Assembly: GCA_002786205.1 (NCBI GenBank) | Contig: PEQM01000002.1 | Span: 1-56,181 of the forward strand | Source: Legionella sp. | GTDB lineage: Bacteria > Pseudomonadota > Gammaproteobacteria > Legionellales > Legionellaceae | DNA length: 56,181 nucleotides | Direction of reading: 5' to 3' | Shown here: positions 18,600 to 27,573 of the stretch, in pieces | Position numbering within the stretch: the stretch's first letter is position 1 | Layout: each line of letters starts with the position of its first letter | Notes under the pieces: generated by a model | Database searches by the model: none | Seen by the model: the letters and a program-made list of their open reading frames with translations, nothing else | Told to the model about the DNA's origin: nothing | Position numbers and translations under genes: made by a program

Positions 18600-19895
18600 A
18601 TGACCGATACTATTATTGCGATCGAACATCTGACTAAATCTTTTAAAAAAGCGGCATCGCAAGAGTTGCTCGTGCTTGAAGACGTCAATTTTAAGCTCCA
18701 TGAAGGAGAAATTGTTGCTTTGTTGGGGAAATCTGGTTCAGGAAAGTCAACTTTGCTGCGTATTATTGCCGGACTGATTGCCCCATCTAGCGGTAGTGTT
18801 ACTTACCGAAATACGCCGGTTACAGGGCCTGTGCCTGGGATTGCTATGGTTTTTCAATCCTTTGCGCTCATGCCTTGGCTCACCGTTTTGGAAAATGTAG
18901 AGTTGGGTTTAGAAGCACAAGGTGTTGGCAGAGAAGAAAGACGGCATAGAGCCATTGAAGCCATAGACATTATCGGGCTGGATGGATTTGAGTCTGCTTT
19001 TCCTAAGGAACTGTCAGGTGGTATGCGCCAACGGGTTGGTTTTGCGCGAGCCTTGGTGATTAATCCTGATGTTCTTTTAATGGATGAGCCTTTTTCTGCG
19101 CTGGATGTGCTCACCGCAGAAAATTTGAAATCCGATTTGCTAGAATTATGGAAAGAAAAGAAGACCAATACCAATGGTATTTTATTAGTCACTCATAATA
19201 TTGAAGAAGCAGCCACTTTGGCCGATAGAATAGTCATTTTTGGTAATGATCCAGGATACATTCGGGCTGAGTTACCCGTGACGCTGCCTCAGCCTCGCGA
19301 TCCAGAATCGCCCGAATTCAGAGCGTTGGTTGATAAAATATACACTTTAATGACTACCGGTCCTAAAGAAAAAGCAAAGCGTGCGCAAAGGGAGAGACAA
19401 ATAGGTTTGGGTTATCGTCTGCCAGATGTAGAGCCATCTGAGCTAACCGGATTGATTGAAACCATGACCTCTTTTGAAGAGCGCATTGATTTGCCTGAGC
19501 TGGCAGATGAGTTAATGATGAATATTGATGATTTGTTTCCGATCCTTGAAACTTTGGAGATTTTAGGTTTTGCGCAAGTTTCAGCCGGAGACATTCAATT
19601 AAGTGAGTTAGGCAAACAGTTTTCCGAGGCGGATTTGCAAGAACGTAAGCAGTTGTTTGCGCAAAGACTGTTAGATAAGGTACCACTGGCGCGTTATATC
19701 CGCCGTGTTTTAGATGAAAAACCCAGTCACAGGGTTTCAGAGGAACGTTTTTTAAGTAAATTGGAAGACTATTTAAGTGATAAAGAAGCCGACAGAGTAT
19801 TACGTACGATGATTGATTGGGGACGTTATGCGGAAATCTTTGCCTATGACTTCAATACAGGCATTTTAAGCCTTGAGAACCCTGGCAATTTTTAG
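18600..19895 (+). CDS. ABC transporter ATPase with C-terminal AAA-associated domain
   Basis: Energises the fused permease encoded just upstream. The N-terminal nucleotide-binding domain (about 1-245) has Walker A GKSGSGKST, Q-loop VFQSFALMPW, signature LSGGMRQR, Walker B VLLMDEPFSALD and switch His in LLVTHNIEEA. From about residue 285 comes an extra domain of about 140 residues (from LTGLIETMTSFEERIDLPEL onward) matching the AAA-associated C-terminal domain found on some NitT/TauT-type ATPases, probably regulatory. Length of 431 is the sum of the two. The gene begins 7 nt after the permease stop. Confidence 0.88.
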   Translation: MTDTIIAIEHLTKSFKKAASQELLVLEDVNFKLHEGEIVALLGKSGSGKSTLLRIIAGLIAPSSGSVTYRNTPVTGPVPGIAMVFQSFALMPWLTVLENVELGLEAQGVGREERRHRAIEAIDIIGLDGFESAFPKELSGGMRQRVGFARALVINPDVLLMDEPFSALDVLTAENLKSDLLELWKEKKTNTNGILLVTHNIEEAATLADRIVIFGNDPGYIRAELPVTLPQPRDPESPEFRALVDKIYTLMTTGPKEKAKRAQRERQIGLGYRLPDVEPSELTGLIETMTSFEERIDLPELADELMMNIDDLFPILETLEILGFAQVSAGDIQLSELGKQFSEADLQERKQLFAQRLLDKVPLARYIRRVLDEKPSHRVSEERFLSKLEDYLSDKEADRVLRTMIDWGRYAEIFAYDFNTGILSLENPGNF

Positions 19896-19982
19896 TGACT
19901 ATGATAAAAGAAGCGATGGACTCTGGTTATCGATTGTTATTTTGTATAGAGTAGGCTCATTTCAAGCAGATGAAGCATATTG

Positions 19983-21140
19983 ATGGCAAAACAAATTGAG
20001 TATCAACCAGAGCAAGCCCAGATAACCCTTTGGGCTTGGTTATTAAGACTTTTATCAACTCCATTTTTAGTCCATTGGCTGCCTTCTTTATTGCCCCGTT
20101 CTTTCGATAAGCAACCTCTTGCCGGATTAACCGAGCCGCAGGCAAATGCCATATCCTTAGCATCTCATCATACCCCTCGGCCATTATTACTGAGCCATTT
20201 ACCTGGCGCCCTAATGGGTAACATACTAAGCTATCTCATGCCACGCGATATTCAGTCGGTATTGTATTTGAATTCCGCTTGCTATAGGGAGTTAAAGTTT
20301 ACAAAAACACTGAATTATTTAGAACAGCAACAGCGACTCAAAAAATTTTGTCATCTTGTTGCCATCGAGGGTGAAGACAATCAGACAAAAGCCCAAGCCA
20401 TGTTAATCCATGCCAACTCAGCTCAAAGTCGTGCCATGCTGCTTTTGGAGCGCACTACCATACAAGATGCTGCCGGTAGAATATTTAAAGAGCTGTCAGC
20501 TTATGCTTATGCTTTTTGGTCTGGAGATACGCGCATGCGTAAGATGATGGGGCAGTATATGGATGAAAAATTAAAAGCCAAAGCCTATGAAGAATGCAAG
20601 GCCATCGTTGATAAAGGCATCCAGTTTACTTTTAAAGGCAAGACGATTACCCAATCCAGGCATTTTGATTTTCAGCCATTGCTCAAAGCGTATCAAGATT
20701 ACGCTGTTGCGCTCACTGAAAGTGAGCTTGGCAACTGGCATATGTACGGCCTGATGCAACTAAAGCAGTATCTATTCCATATTGGTCAGGAGCAGGCTAA
20801 AGTACCTGTCCATATTGCTCAGGAATTTTGTTCTCATCGTCCATTTCATCCCTTACCGACTTTTCAGTCAGCAGATGACTTTCTACGTACGCTGCGATTT
20901 CACCATGTGACAACGAATCGCTTCGAGAGTTGGTCCTTTGCTGGTGCCATGGAAGCGATGGTCTATAAAGGAGCAGGTTCTTTTGCCAGCGGAGGCGGAG
21001 TATCCTCTGTTGACACGCATAGCGCTGTTTTAGATGAAATCGCTCTGAAGGCGCTGTGTCAGGCCAGAGTACACGATGATTTGGGGCAGACATTGGAAGA
21101 ATTAAAGCCAGCCGCACAGAGATTTCAGTTTATTCCTTGA
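19983..21140 (+). CDS. F-box-like protein, candidate Dot/Icm effector
   Basis: Orphan soluble protein of 385 residues. Residues about 72-105 read as an F-box: HLPGALMGNILSYLMPRDIQ followed by SVLYLNSACYREL, with the expected LP start, I-L-x-Y-L core and closing aromatic/basic end. In eukaryotes the F-box binds Skp1 and recruits substrates to SCF ubiquitin ligase, and several Legionella Dot/Icm effectors use it. The middle part (TTIQDAAGRIFKELSAYAYAFW, then GDTRMRKMMGQYMD) resembles, from memory, a helical segment recurring in Legionella effector-type proteins. The C-terminus DDLGQTLEELKPAAQRFQFIP has a small Glu cluster near the end, compatible with a secretion signal. ATG 19983 is chosen over the adjacent TTG. 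Secretion is inferred, not shown. Confidence 0.7.
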   Translation: MAKQIEYQPEQAQITLWAWLLRLLSTPFLVHWLPSLLPRSFDKQPLAGLTEPQANAISLASHHTPRPLLLSHLPGALMGNILSYLMPRDIQSVLYLNSACYRELKFTKTLNYLEQQQRLKKFCHLVAIEGEDNQTKAQAMLIHANSAQSRAMLLLERTTIQDAAGRIFKELSAYAYAFWSGDTRMRKMMGQYMDEKLKAKAYEECKAIVDKGIQFTFKGKTITQSRHFDFQPLLKAYQDYAVALTESELGNWHMYGLMQLKQYLFHIGQEQAKVPVHIAQEFCSHRPFHPLPTFQSADDFLRTLRFHHVTTNRFESWSFAGAMEAMVYKGAGSFASGGGVSSVDTHSAVLDEIALKALCQARVHDDLGQTLEELKPAAQRFQFIP

Positions 21141-21199
21141 GGAAGCATCCGCCTCAATGGTTGCCGACGACATTCCGGCACCAGAGAGTTTGTTCTCAA

Positions 21200-21808
21200 T
21201 CAGGCTGGTTTTTTTAATAAAAAATTCATAATTTCGAGCAGGCGCTCAGGATTTTCTGCCATTTGTAAATCCGTTTTATATTTGTTGTTGATGACAAAAG
21301 CAGGAACCGCGTGAATGCTATATAAGGCCATTAAGTTCATTCCTTCTTTGACTTGCAAATCAATGGTAGATGAATGCTCAAAAGCACTGCTGGCAATTTC
21401 CCTGTCCAAGCCTTGCGTCGTAAAAAAATGAATCATCGCTTGGTTTGTATTCAAAGGCTTGTGTTCTTCTTGAATGGCTTTGAATAAAGCGGGCTCCATT
21501 TTATTGAGCATGGCCAATGTTTTGGCGGTATAATAGGCTTTAGCGTACAGTTCCCAATCCGGTTTGAAGACTACAGGTACCCTTTCCAAGGTGACTTTGT
21601 TTTGAGATGAAGCCAGCCATTGGGCAAGAGGCGCTTCTATTTTATAGCACCAGGGACAGCCATAACTAAAAAATTCCATAATGACCGGTGCTTTATTGCG
21701 CTCCAAGGATGGACCATTAACCAGTTGATAATCTTTTCCTTCAATAAACTCTGCTGCAAAACTTAAAGCAGGCAGTAACAACAGTAGAGCCAATATTTTT
21801 TTTAACAT
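21200..21808 (-). CDS. dsbA: DsbA-like periplasmic thiol:disulfide oxidoreductase
   Basis: Secreted thioredoxin-fold protein of 202 residues that would introduce disulfides in periplasmic proteins. It has a signal peptide (MLKKILALLLLLPALSFA) and the active site Cys51-Pro-Trp-Cys54 in FFSYGCPWCYKIEAPL, an inserted helical domain, and a cis-Pro loop in HAVPAFVINNKY. The dipeptide between the cysteines is PW, whereas classical DsbA has PH; this should alter the redox potential. It lies 9 nt downstream of the cytochrome c gene on the same strand, so both are likely co-transcribed. Confidence 0.88.
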   Translation of the reverse strand: MLKKILALLLLLPALSFAAEFIEGKDYQLVNGPSLERNKAPVIMEFFSYGCPWCYKIEAPLAQWLASSQNKVTLERVPVVFKPDWELYAKAYYTAKTLAMLNKMEPALFKAIQEEHKPLNTNQAMIHFFTTQGLDREIASSAFEHSSTIDLQVKEGMNLMALYSIHAVPAFVINNKYKTDLQMAENPERLLEIMNFLLKKPA

Positions 21809-21817
21809 GTGTTTTCC

Positions 21818-22387
21818 TCAGTGTAGGCTTTGAATATACGTAGCAACCGCCTCTATCTCTTCGTCACTCATATGCTGGCTGATGTTTTGCATGATTTGAT
21901 GGAGATCATTAGTGCGTTTGCCTTTTTTAAATGCATCTAATTGCATGATGATATAAGCAGCGGATTGCCCTTTTAAGGCAGGAAAACCCGCTTTATCATT
22001 ACCCGAACCGCGAGGCCCATGGCAGACAGTGCATGCATTAATGCGTTTTTTAAAATCGCCATTTTTATAGAGTTGTTCACCTCGTACGGACGTGATGGGA
22101 GCTAGGGCAGATGTGTTGGGCATTGTAGCATAATAAGCCGCCAAATCCTCTATCTCTTTGTCAGTCAGTTGCTGCAAAAGAGCGCTCATGACCGGAACAA
22201 CTCGCCTTCCTGCGCGGATGTCTTGCATCTGTTTAATCAGGTAACTTGGATGTTGCCCTGCAAGATTGGGCCAGGCTGTCTTGCTGTCAAATCCTTCTGG
22301 CCGATGACAAGAGAGACAAACAGAAGCCGATGTTTGAGCCATTAACGGATGGCTGATGAGACAAAGTAATAAAATCAAGTACTTCAT
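21818..22387 (-). CDS. Di-haem cytochrome c4-type protein
   Basis: Periplasmic electron carrier of 189 residues. It has a signal peptide (MKYLILLLCLISHPLMA) and two haem-binding sites, CLSCH (Cys24, Cys27, His28) and CTVCH (Cys119, Cys122, His123), in two similar class I domains. Both halves contain the PNLAGQ/PALKGQ and YLIKQMQDIRAG/YIIMQLDAFKKGKR repeats typical of cytochrome c4, which passes electrons to terminal oxidases. ATG 22387 is chosen because the reading frame extends further only to a TTG at 22408 and the signal peptide starts here. It is followed by dsbA and diverges from engB. Confidence 0.88.
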   Translation of the reverse strand: MKYLILLLCLISHPLMAQTSASVCLSCHRPEGFDSKTAWPNLAGQHPSYLIKQMQDIRAGRRVVPVMSALLQQLTDKEIEDLAAYYATMPNTSALAPITSVRGEQLYKNGDFKKRINACTVCHGPRGSGNDKAGFPALKGQSAAYIIMQLDAFKKGKRTNDLHQIMQNISQHMSDEEIEAVATYIQSLH

Positions 22388-22494
22388 AGTCAAGTGCGGT
22401 CTTATCAAAATGAGATTGAAAGGTCGAATAACATACCTCTTTAATCCAATTAATGGTACACTACTGACTATTAATTCTCCATTAAAATGATTGT

Positions 22495-23094
22495 ATGCTT
22501 AATAATCCGTACACTAAGGCTGTTTTTTTAAAAAGTGCTGCTCGTGTGGTTCATTTGCCCGAAGACAGTGGTTTTGAAGTGGCTTTTGCTGGTCGTTCCA
22601 ATGCAGGAAAATCCAGTGCCCTCAATTGCCTTACCGGGATTAAAAATCTGGCGCGTACCAGTAAGACGCCAGGACGTACGCAATTAATTAATTTATTTGC
22701 GGTAGATGAGCAAAGGCGGTTGGTTGATTTGCCCGGTTATGGCTATGCCAAAGTGCCTATGCAAATTAAAGTAGAGTGGCAGACTCACCTGGCGCATTAT
22801 TTGGACGTAAGGCGTTGCTTAAAAGGCTTGGTTTTGCTGATGGATATTCGTCATCCATTAAAAGAGCTAGATCAAATGATGGTAGATTGGGCTTTAAATA
22901 GAGAATTACCGGTCCATATTCTGTTAACTAAAGCCGACAAGTTAAGTAAAAGTGATACTAAAAATACCGTACAAAAAGTAGTGCGGCATTATCAGCTGGC
23001 AGCCCATTTAATCAGCGTCCAGGCCTTCTCTTCTTTAAAAAAAGAAGGATTGCCTGAGCTGATTGAGAAATTAAATGATTGGTTCTTGCAATAA
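22495..23094 (+). CDS. engB: Ribosome biogenesis GTPase EngB/YsxC
   Basis: Essential GTPase for late assembly of the large ribosomal subunit. G1 is GRSNAGKSS (residues 33-41), the G2 threonine lies in KTPGRTQL, G3 is DLPG (78-81), and G4 is TKAD (145-148). Length of 199 residues is normal. It diverges from the cytochrome c4/dsbA pair and converges with the acs-like gene, from which it is separated by 13 nt. The engB-cytochrome c4-dsbA neighbourhood is common in gammaproteobacteria. Confidence 0.95.
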   Translation: MLNNPYTKAVFLKSAARVVHLPEDSGFEVAFAGRSNAGKSSALNCLTGIKNLARTSKTPGRTQLINLFAVDEQRRLVDLPGYGYAKVPMQIKVEWQTHLAHYLDVRRCLKGLVLLMDIRHPLKELDQMMVDWALNRELPVHILLTKADKLSKSDTKNTVQKVVRHYQLAAHLISVQAFSSLKKEGLPELIEKLNDWFLQ

Positions 23095-23107
23095 GCATAA
23101 GCATGAC

Positions 23108-24976
23108 TCATTGGCTGCAATATTCTTGTTTTTCTTCGGTAGAAAGTATCAGCGCAGTAATGGCATCGGGATTTGCTAAGGTTGATAAATCACCCAGCTC
23201 TTCTATAGTCGAGACTTCTTTACTGGCAATTTTACGTAAAATACGGCGCATAATTTTTCCAGATCTTGTTTTGGGTAAATCGAGAAGAAATTGAATGGTA
23301 TCAGGTTTGGCTATGGCTCCAATCTCATGTTTTATGGTATCAATTAAGGCAGACTTCAGCTCCTCATTGGCTTGATATCTTGTATTTAAAACCACAAAAG
23401 CGTAAAGACTTTGTCCTTTAATATCGTGAGGGATGCCAACAATAGCCGATTCAGCTACAGCAGGATGGGTCAGCAGGGCGCTTTCTACTTCGGCCGTACC
23501 GATACGATGCCCGGATACATTGATGACATCATCCATCCGGCCTGTCAGCCAATAGTCGCCTTCTTCATCACATTGAGCGCCATCACCAGTGAGATAATAT
23601 CCATTAGCAAAATAAGTTTGACAATAACGCAGATGATCGCCGGCAATGGTTCTTGCTATGGATGGCCACGGGTCTTTGATGGCGAGTGCACCTTCTGCCG
23701 GTGCAGCCAATTCTTGACCTTGTGCATTTAAAAGGACCGGGGTGATGCCTGGCAGTGGTTTTCTGGCAGAGCCAGGTTTGCAAGGCAAATCATTGGCTTG
23801 GGGACTAATCAAAATAGCCCCAGTTTCTGTTTGCCACCAAGTATCAACGATAGGGCAACGGCCTTGGCCGACTTTGTCATACAGCCAATGCCAGGCCTCC
23901 GGATTGATAGGTTCTCCCACGCTACCTAATAAACGTAAGGAAGTTCGGCTGCTCCCTTCTAACCAGTGATCACCAGCTTTCATCAAGGAGCGAATGGCAG
24001 TGGGGGCGGTATAAAAAACAGCGACTTGATGGCGGTCTATAATGCGCCAATTGCGGCTGGGATCAGGCCAGGTGGGTATGCCTTCACAAATTAAAGTGGT
24101 AATGCCATTGGCTAAGGGACCATAAACAACATAACTGTGACCAGTTATCCAGCCGATGTCAGCTGTACTCCAAAACACTTCTTTTTCTGTACAAGAGAAG
24201 ATCAACTGTTGCGTGTAAGTGGTCTGTACCAGGTAGCCTGCTGTGGTATGCACAAGCCCTTTGGGTTTTCCTGTGCTGCCTGACGTGTATAAAATAAATA
24301 AAGGGTCTTCTGCATCCATGGGTTCTGGCGGACAATAAGGTGCGGCGCCTGTTTTTAATTCATGCCACCAGTATTGTTGTTTTTGTAAGGTAAGCGGTTC
24401 TTTGCTGTGCTGAATCACCAAAGTGCTCAACTGGAGGCCTGTAGTGGCTTCATCAGCCTGTTTTTTCAGGGCAATGGTTTTGCCCCCTCGTTGAAAACTG
24501 TCAGCAGTAATTAAATAACGACAAGAAGAGGCCATGATTCTTTGGCGTAAAGCCAGAGCAGAAAATCCGGCAAAGACCACTGTATGCACCGCACCAATGC
24601 GGGCACAAGCGAGCATGGCAATCACTGCTTCGGGAATCATAGGCAAATAAATAGCAACGACATCGCCTTTTTTAACGTGCAATGATTTTAATACATTGCT
24701 CATGAGATTCACTTCTTTATGTAATTGAGCAAAAGTCAGCGTGCGGGTGTGCTCTGGTGTGTCTCCTTCCCAAATTAGCGCTGGTTTTTCAGCTTGATGA
24801 GGCAGATGTCGGTCTATGCAGTTGACGCTGACATTGAGTTTTGCATTGATAAACCATTGGATGCTGCCTGTATGAAAATCACCGCGCAGTACCTGATCCC
24901 AAGGGCGCATCCAAGCAATATTTTTTTCAGCTATCTCAGACCAGAAGTGAGTAAGATGAGTGTGTGGTGTGGTCAT
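23108..24976 (-). CDS. acs: Acetyl-CoA synthetase-like acyl-CoA ligase
   Basis: AMP-forming ligase of 622 residues that activates acetate or a similar short acid to its CoA ester. Motifs: the P-loop-like YTSGSTGKPKGLVHTTAGY, the acyl-pocket segment DTWWQTETGAILISP (the Trp pair is typical of acetate or propionate users), the hinge DDVINVSGHRIGTAEVESAL, and the C-terminal KTRSGKIMRR with the regulatory lysine. It begins 1 nt after the mmsB stop, so it is in one operon with mmsA and mmsB. That context leaves open propionate or another valine-derived acid as the true substrate. Confidence 0.85.
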   Translation of the reverse strand: MTTPHTHLTHFWSEIAEKNIAWMRPWDQVLRGDFHTGSIQWFINAKLNVSVNCIDRHLPHQAEKPALIWEGDTPEHTRTLTFAQLHKEVNLMSNVLKSLHVKKGDVVAIYLPMIPEAVIAMLACARIGAVHTVVFAGFSALALRQRIMASSCRYLITADSFQRGGKTIALKKQADEATTGLQLSTLVIQHSKEPLTLQKQQYWWHELKTGAAPYCPPEPMDAEDPLFILYTSGSTGKPKGLVHTTAGYLVQTTYTQQLIFSCTEKEVFWSTADIGWITGHSYVVYGPLANGITTLICEGIPTWPDPSRNWRIIDRHQVAVFYTAPTAIRSLMKAGDHWLEGSSRTSLRLLGSVGEPINPEAWHWLYDKVGQGRCPIVDTWWQTETGAILISPQANDLPCKPGSARKPLPGITPVLLNAQGQELAAPAEGALAIKDPWPSIARTIAGDHLRYCQTYFANGYYLTGDGAQCDEEGDYWLTGRMDDVINVSGHRIGTAEVESALLTHPAVAESAIVGIPHDIKGQSLYAFVVLNTRYQANEELKSALIDTIKHEIGAIAKPDTIQFLLDLPKTRSGKIMRRILRKIASKEVSTIEELGDLSTLANPDAITALILSTEEKQEYCSQ

Positions 24977-24977
24977 A

Positions 24978-25874
24978 TTAATTCTCTAAATGGGATGCAA
25001 TCAGCTTAATAATGATGGAAAAATCCGCCTCACCAAAGCCTTGATTGACCAGCTCTTCATATAAGGCGGTGGCTTTGGTCGCTAAGGGGGTATATGTTTC
25101 ATGGTGTTGCGCTGCTTTTTGACTGAGTTTTAAGTCTTTTAGCATCATGGCTGAGGTAAAGCCTGGCTGGTAGTTATTATTGGCAGGAACATCAGCCAAA
25201 ATACCAGGTACGGGAACGTAATGATTTAATGCCCAGCATTGTCCTGATGAATGAGAGGCTACCTCAAACAATTTGCTGGCAGACAATCCGGCGTGTTCGG
25301 CCAAAGTAAAAGCTTCGGCAAGGGCTACCATGGAGATCCCCAGGATAAGATTATTACAGATTTTTGCCGTTTGCCCACTACCTGCCTGGCCAGTATGAAT
25401 GATTTTTTTTCCCATGACCGACAGAAAAGGTAAAGCCGCTTGATAAGTGCTCTCTTCGCCACCTACCATGAAAGTCAGCGTGCCTGCTGTGGCCGCGCTG
25501 ACGCCACCAGAAACAGGAGCATCTAAAGAGAGCAGGCCATGGTCTTGTGCTGCAAGATGAAAAGCCTGGGCAGCTTTGCTGTCTATCGATGAGGAGTCTA
25601 TAAATAAGGTGCCTTTGGCTGCAGACGCAAACAGACCGGCTTCACCTTGGCAAACATGAAGAACCTGTTCTCCTGTTTGGAGCATAGTAATCACCAGGTC
25701 TTTTTTTTGGGCTGCTTCTTGCAGATTGGATGCGGCATGACCATTGAGCCTTGCCCATTTTTCTAAAACAGCAGGTTGCGCATCATATGCGCTGACCTGA
25801 TGTCCTGCCTGTAAAAGATTTTGGGCCATGGGGAAGCCCATATGTCCTAATCCAATAAAACCAATGTTGGCCAT
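24978..25874 (-). CDS. mmsB: 3-hydroxyisobutyrate dehydrogenase
   Basis: NAD-dependent step of valine breakdown, oxidising 3-hydroxyisobutyrate to methylmalonate semialdehyde. The Rossmann motif is GLGHMGFPMA at the N-terminus, the substrate loop is DAPVSGGVSAATAGTL, and the catalytic lysine lies in GQTAKICNNLILG. ATG 25874 with GGAG 6 nt upstream gives 298 residues, the usual length; the frame is open further upstream but only across the end of mmsA. It lies between mmsA and the acs-like gene on the same strand with very short gaps. Confidence 0.93.
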   Translation of the reverse strand: MANIGFIGLGHMGFPMAQNLLQAGHQVSAYDAQPAVLEKWARLNGHAASNLQEAAQKKDLVITMLQTGEQVLHVCQGEAGLFASAAKGTLFIDSSSIDSKAAQAFHLAAQDHGLLSLDAPVSGGVSAATAGTLTFMVGGEESTYQAALPFLSVMGKKIIHTGQAGSGQTAKICNNLILGISMVALAEAFTLAEHAGLSASKLFEVASHSSGQCWALNHYVPVPGILADVPANNNYQPGFTSAMMLKDLKLSQKAAQHHETYTPLATKATALYEELVNQGFGEADFSIIIKLIASHLEN

Positions 25875-25893
25875 GTTGACTCCGGTTTGAAGT

Positions 25894-27390
25894 TTAGTGC
25901 GTGGGCATAATGAAAGCATTGGCGCTGTCTTTGGCAACTGGCCATTTGCTGGTAATGGTCTTGCGTCGCGTGTAAAAGTGAATGCTTTCTTTTCCATGCA
26001 TATTGGTATCGCCAAAAACAGAATGCTTCCAGCCACCGAAGGGATGATGGGCAATAGGGACAGGAATAGGAATATTAATGCCTACCATACCTGCTTGTAC
26101 CTGTTGGCTATATTCTCTGGCCCAATAACCATCGCGAGTAAAGATAGCACTGCCATTACCGTATTGATTTCTATTCACCAGGGCTAATGCATCAGCAAAG
26201 CTTGGCACTCGAACTACAACAAGTACGGGGCCAAAAATTTCATTTTGATAAATGGACATGGCTTCCGTCACTTGATCAAACAGACAAGGTCCCATAAAAA
26301 ATCCATTAGGATATTGAGGATGATGAAATTCGCGGCCATCAACCACCAAGGTTGCTCCTTCTGCAAGGCCCGCATTAACCGCGGCGATGACTTTTTCTCT
26401 ATGTTGTTGACTAATCAAAGGCCCCATATCCGTGTTGGGTTTGTCGCCTGCATCAATGCGCATGGCTTTGATAAGCGGCGTCATTTTGGCAATTAGCTGA
26501 TCCGCTATGTCATCGCCGACAGCAACGACCACCGAAATAGCCATGCAACGTTCGCCGGCAGAACCATAAGCCGCGCCCATGATGGCATTGGCTGCCTGAT
26601 CCAAATCGGCATCAGGCATCACGACGCAGTGATTTTTTGCTCCGCCAAAAGTATGCGCTCTTTTTCCTTGCGCGGTGGCTTTGGTATAGATAGATTGCGC
26701 AACAGGAGTAGATGCAACCGCAGTAAATGCAGCAATATCAGGATGATTTAACAGGTAATCTACCGTATGTTTGTCACCTTGCAAGCATTGAGCCACTCCG
26801 GCTGGCAGTCCTGCCTCGGTTAATAATTCCAACAGACGCAATGTCGATGAGGGGTCTTGTTCAGAGGGCTTGATAATGAAACTGTTACCGCAGGCAATGG
26901 CGGGAATCATCATCCATACGGGTACCATCACCGGAAAGTTAAAGGGAGAGACGCCAGCACAGACGCCAAGAGGTTGTCTTAAGGTATAACAATCGATTTG
27001 TGATGAAACTTCGGCTGAAAAATCACCTTGGAGTTGAGTCACCAAACCACAGTGAAGTTCAACGACTTCTATCGCACGTAAGACAGAGCCTTTTGCATCG
27101 TCTAGTGTTTTTCCATGCTCTTTGGTGATAAGACGCGCCAAATCGGATTGATTTTTCTCTAATAATTCTCTAAAGCGAAATAAAATACGCGCTCTTTTCA
27201 GCGCGGGTGTTTGCCCCCAAGGAAGGCTGGCTGCTTTGGCTAATTCTATGGCTTGGTTGCATAAAGCGGAAGAGGCAAAAAAAACTTCTCCGGTTATTTC
27301 TCCTGTGGCAGGGTTATAAACAGACTGTTTGTTCCCTTCATGCTGAGGCACTAATTGACCATTGATATAATGAGGTATGAGGTAAGTCAT
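25894..27390 (-). CDS. mmsA: Methylmalonate-semialdehyde dehydrogenase (CoA-acylating)
   Basis: Converts methylmalonate semialdehyde to propionyl-CoA in valine catabolism. The catalytic Cys282 lies in YGSAGERCMAIS, the typical MmsA context. Other signatures are VSPFNFPVMVPVWM, KPSEQDPSSTL and GVINIPIP-like VGINIPIPVPIAHHPFGGWK near the end. Length of 498 is normal. First gene of the probable operon mmsA-mmsB-acs; the upstream region 27391-27573 is shared with the divergent 850-residue gene. Confidence 0.94.
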   Translation of the reverse strand: MTYLIPHYINGQLVPQHEGNKQSVYNPATGEITGEVFFASSALCNQAIELAKAASLPWGQTPALKRARILFRFRELLEKNQSDLARLITKEHGKTLDDAKGSVLRAIEVVELHCGLVTQLQGDFSAEVSSQIDCYTLRQPLGVCAGVSPFNFPVMVPVWMMIPAIACGNSFIIKPSEQDPSSTLRLLELLTEAGLPAGVAQCLQGDKHTVDYLLNHPDIAAFTAVASTPVAQSIYTKATAQGKRAHTFGGAKNHCVVMPDADLDQAANAIMGAAYGSAGERCMAISVVVAVGDDIADQLIAKMTPLIKAMRIDAGDKPNTDMGPLISQQHREKVIAAVNAGLAEGATLVVDGREFHHPQYPNGFFMGPCLFDQVTEAMSIYQNEIFGPVLVVVRVPSFADALALVNRNQYGNGSAIFTRDGYWAREYSQQVQAGMVGINIPIPVPIAHHPFGGWKHSVFGDTNMHGKESIHFYTRRKTITSKWPVAKDSANAFIMPTH

Positions 27391-27515
27391 CGATAAAATC
27401 CTTTTTTTATTATGCGTTGCTGCATTTCATAAAAGTTAGTGTAACATGAAGCCATTAGAAGAAGAAAATCAAGTTGGCTATCTGAAAACAAATTATTTAA
27501 ATAGTGTTTAACTAA

Positions 27516-27540
27516 TTGTATGATTGAATGATTTATACAA
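27516..27540. promoter_or_regulatory. Inverted repeat upstream of the phosphatase-like gene
   Basis: TTGTAT at 27516-27521 and ATACAA at 27535-27540 form a dyad 34 nt before the start of the 850-residue gene. It could be an operator or overlap the promoter; no known regulator site was recognised. Confidence 0.3.
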
Positions 27541-27573
27541 TAATGAAAAAAAAGTGCAGTAAGGGATTAAGCG

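Noticed and set aside
25875..26054. Longer form of mmsB starting at 26054
   Set aside because: The extra 60 residues overlap the end of mmsA and do not resemble the dehydrogenase family; ATG 25874 has a good ribosome-binding site and the normal N-terminus.
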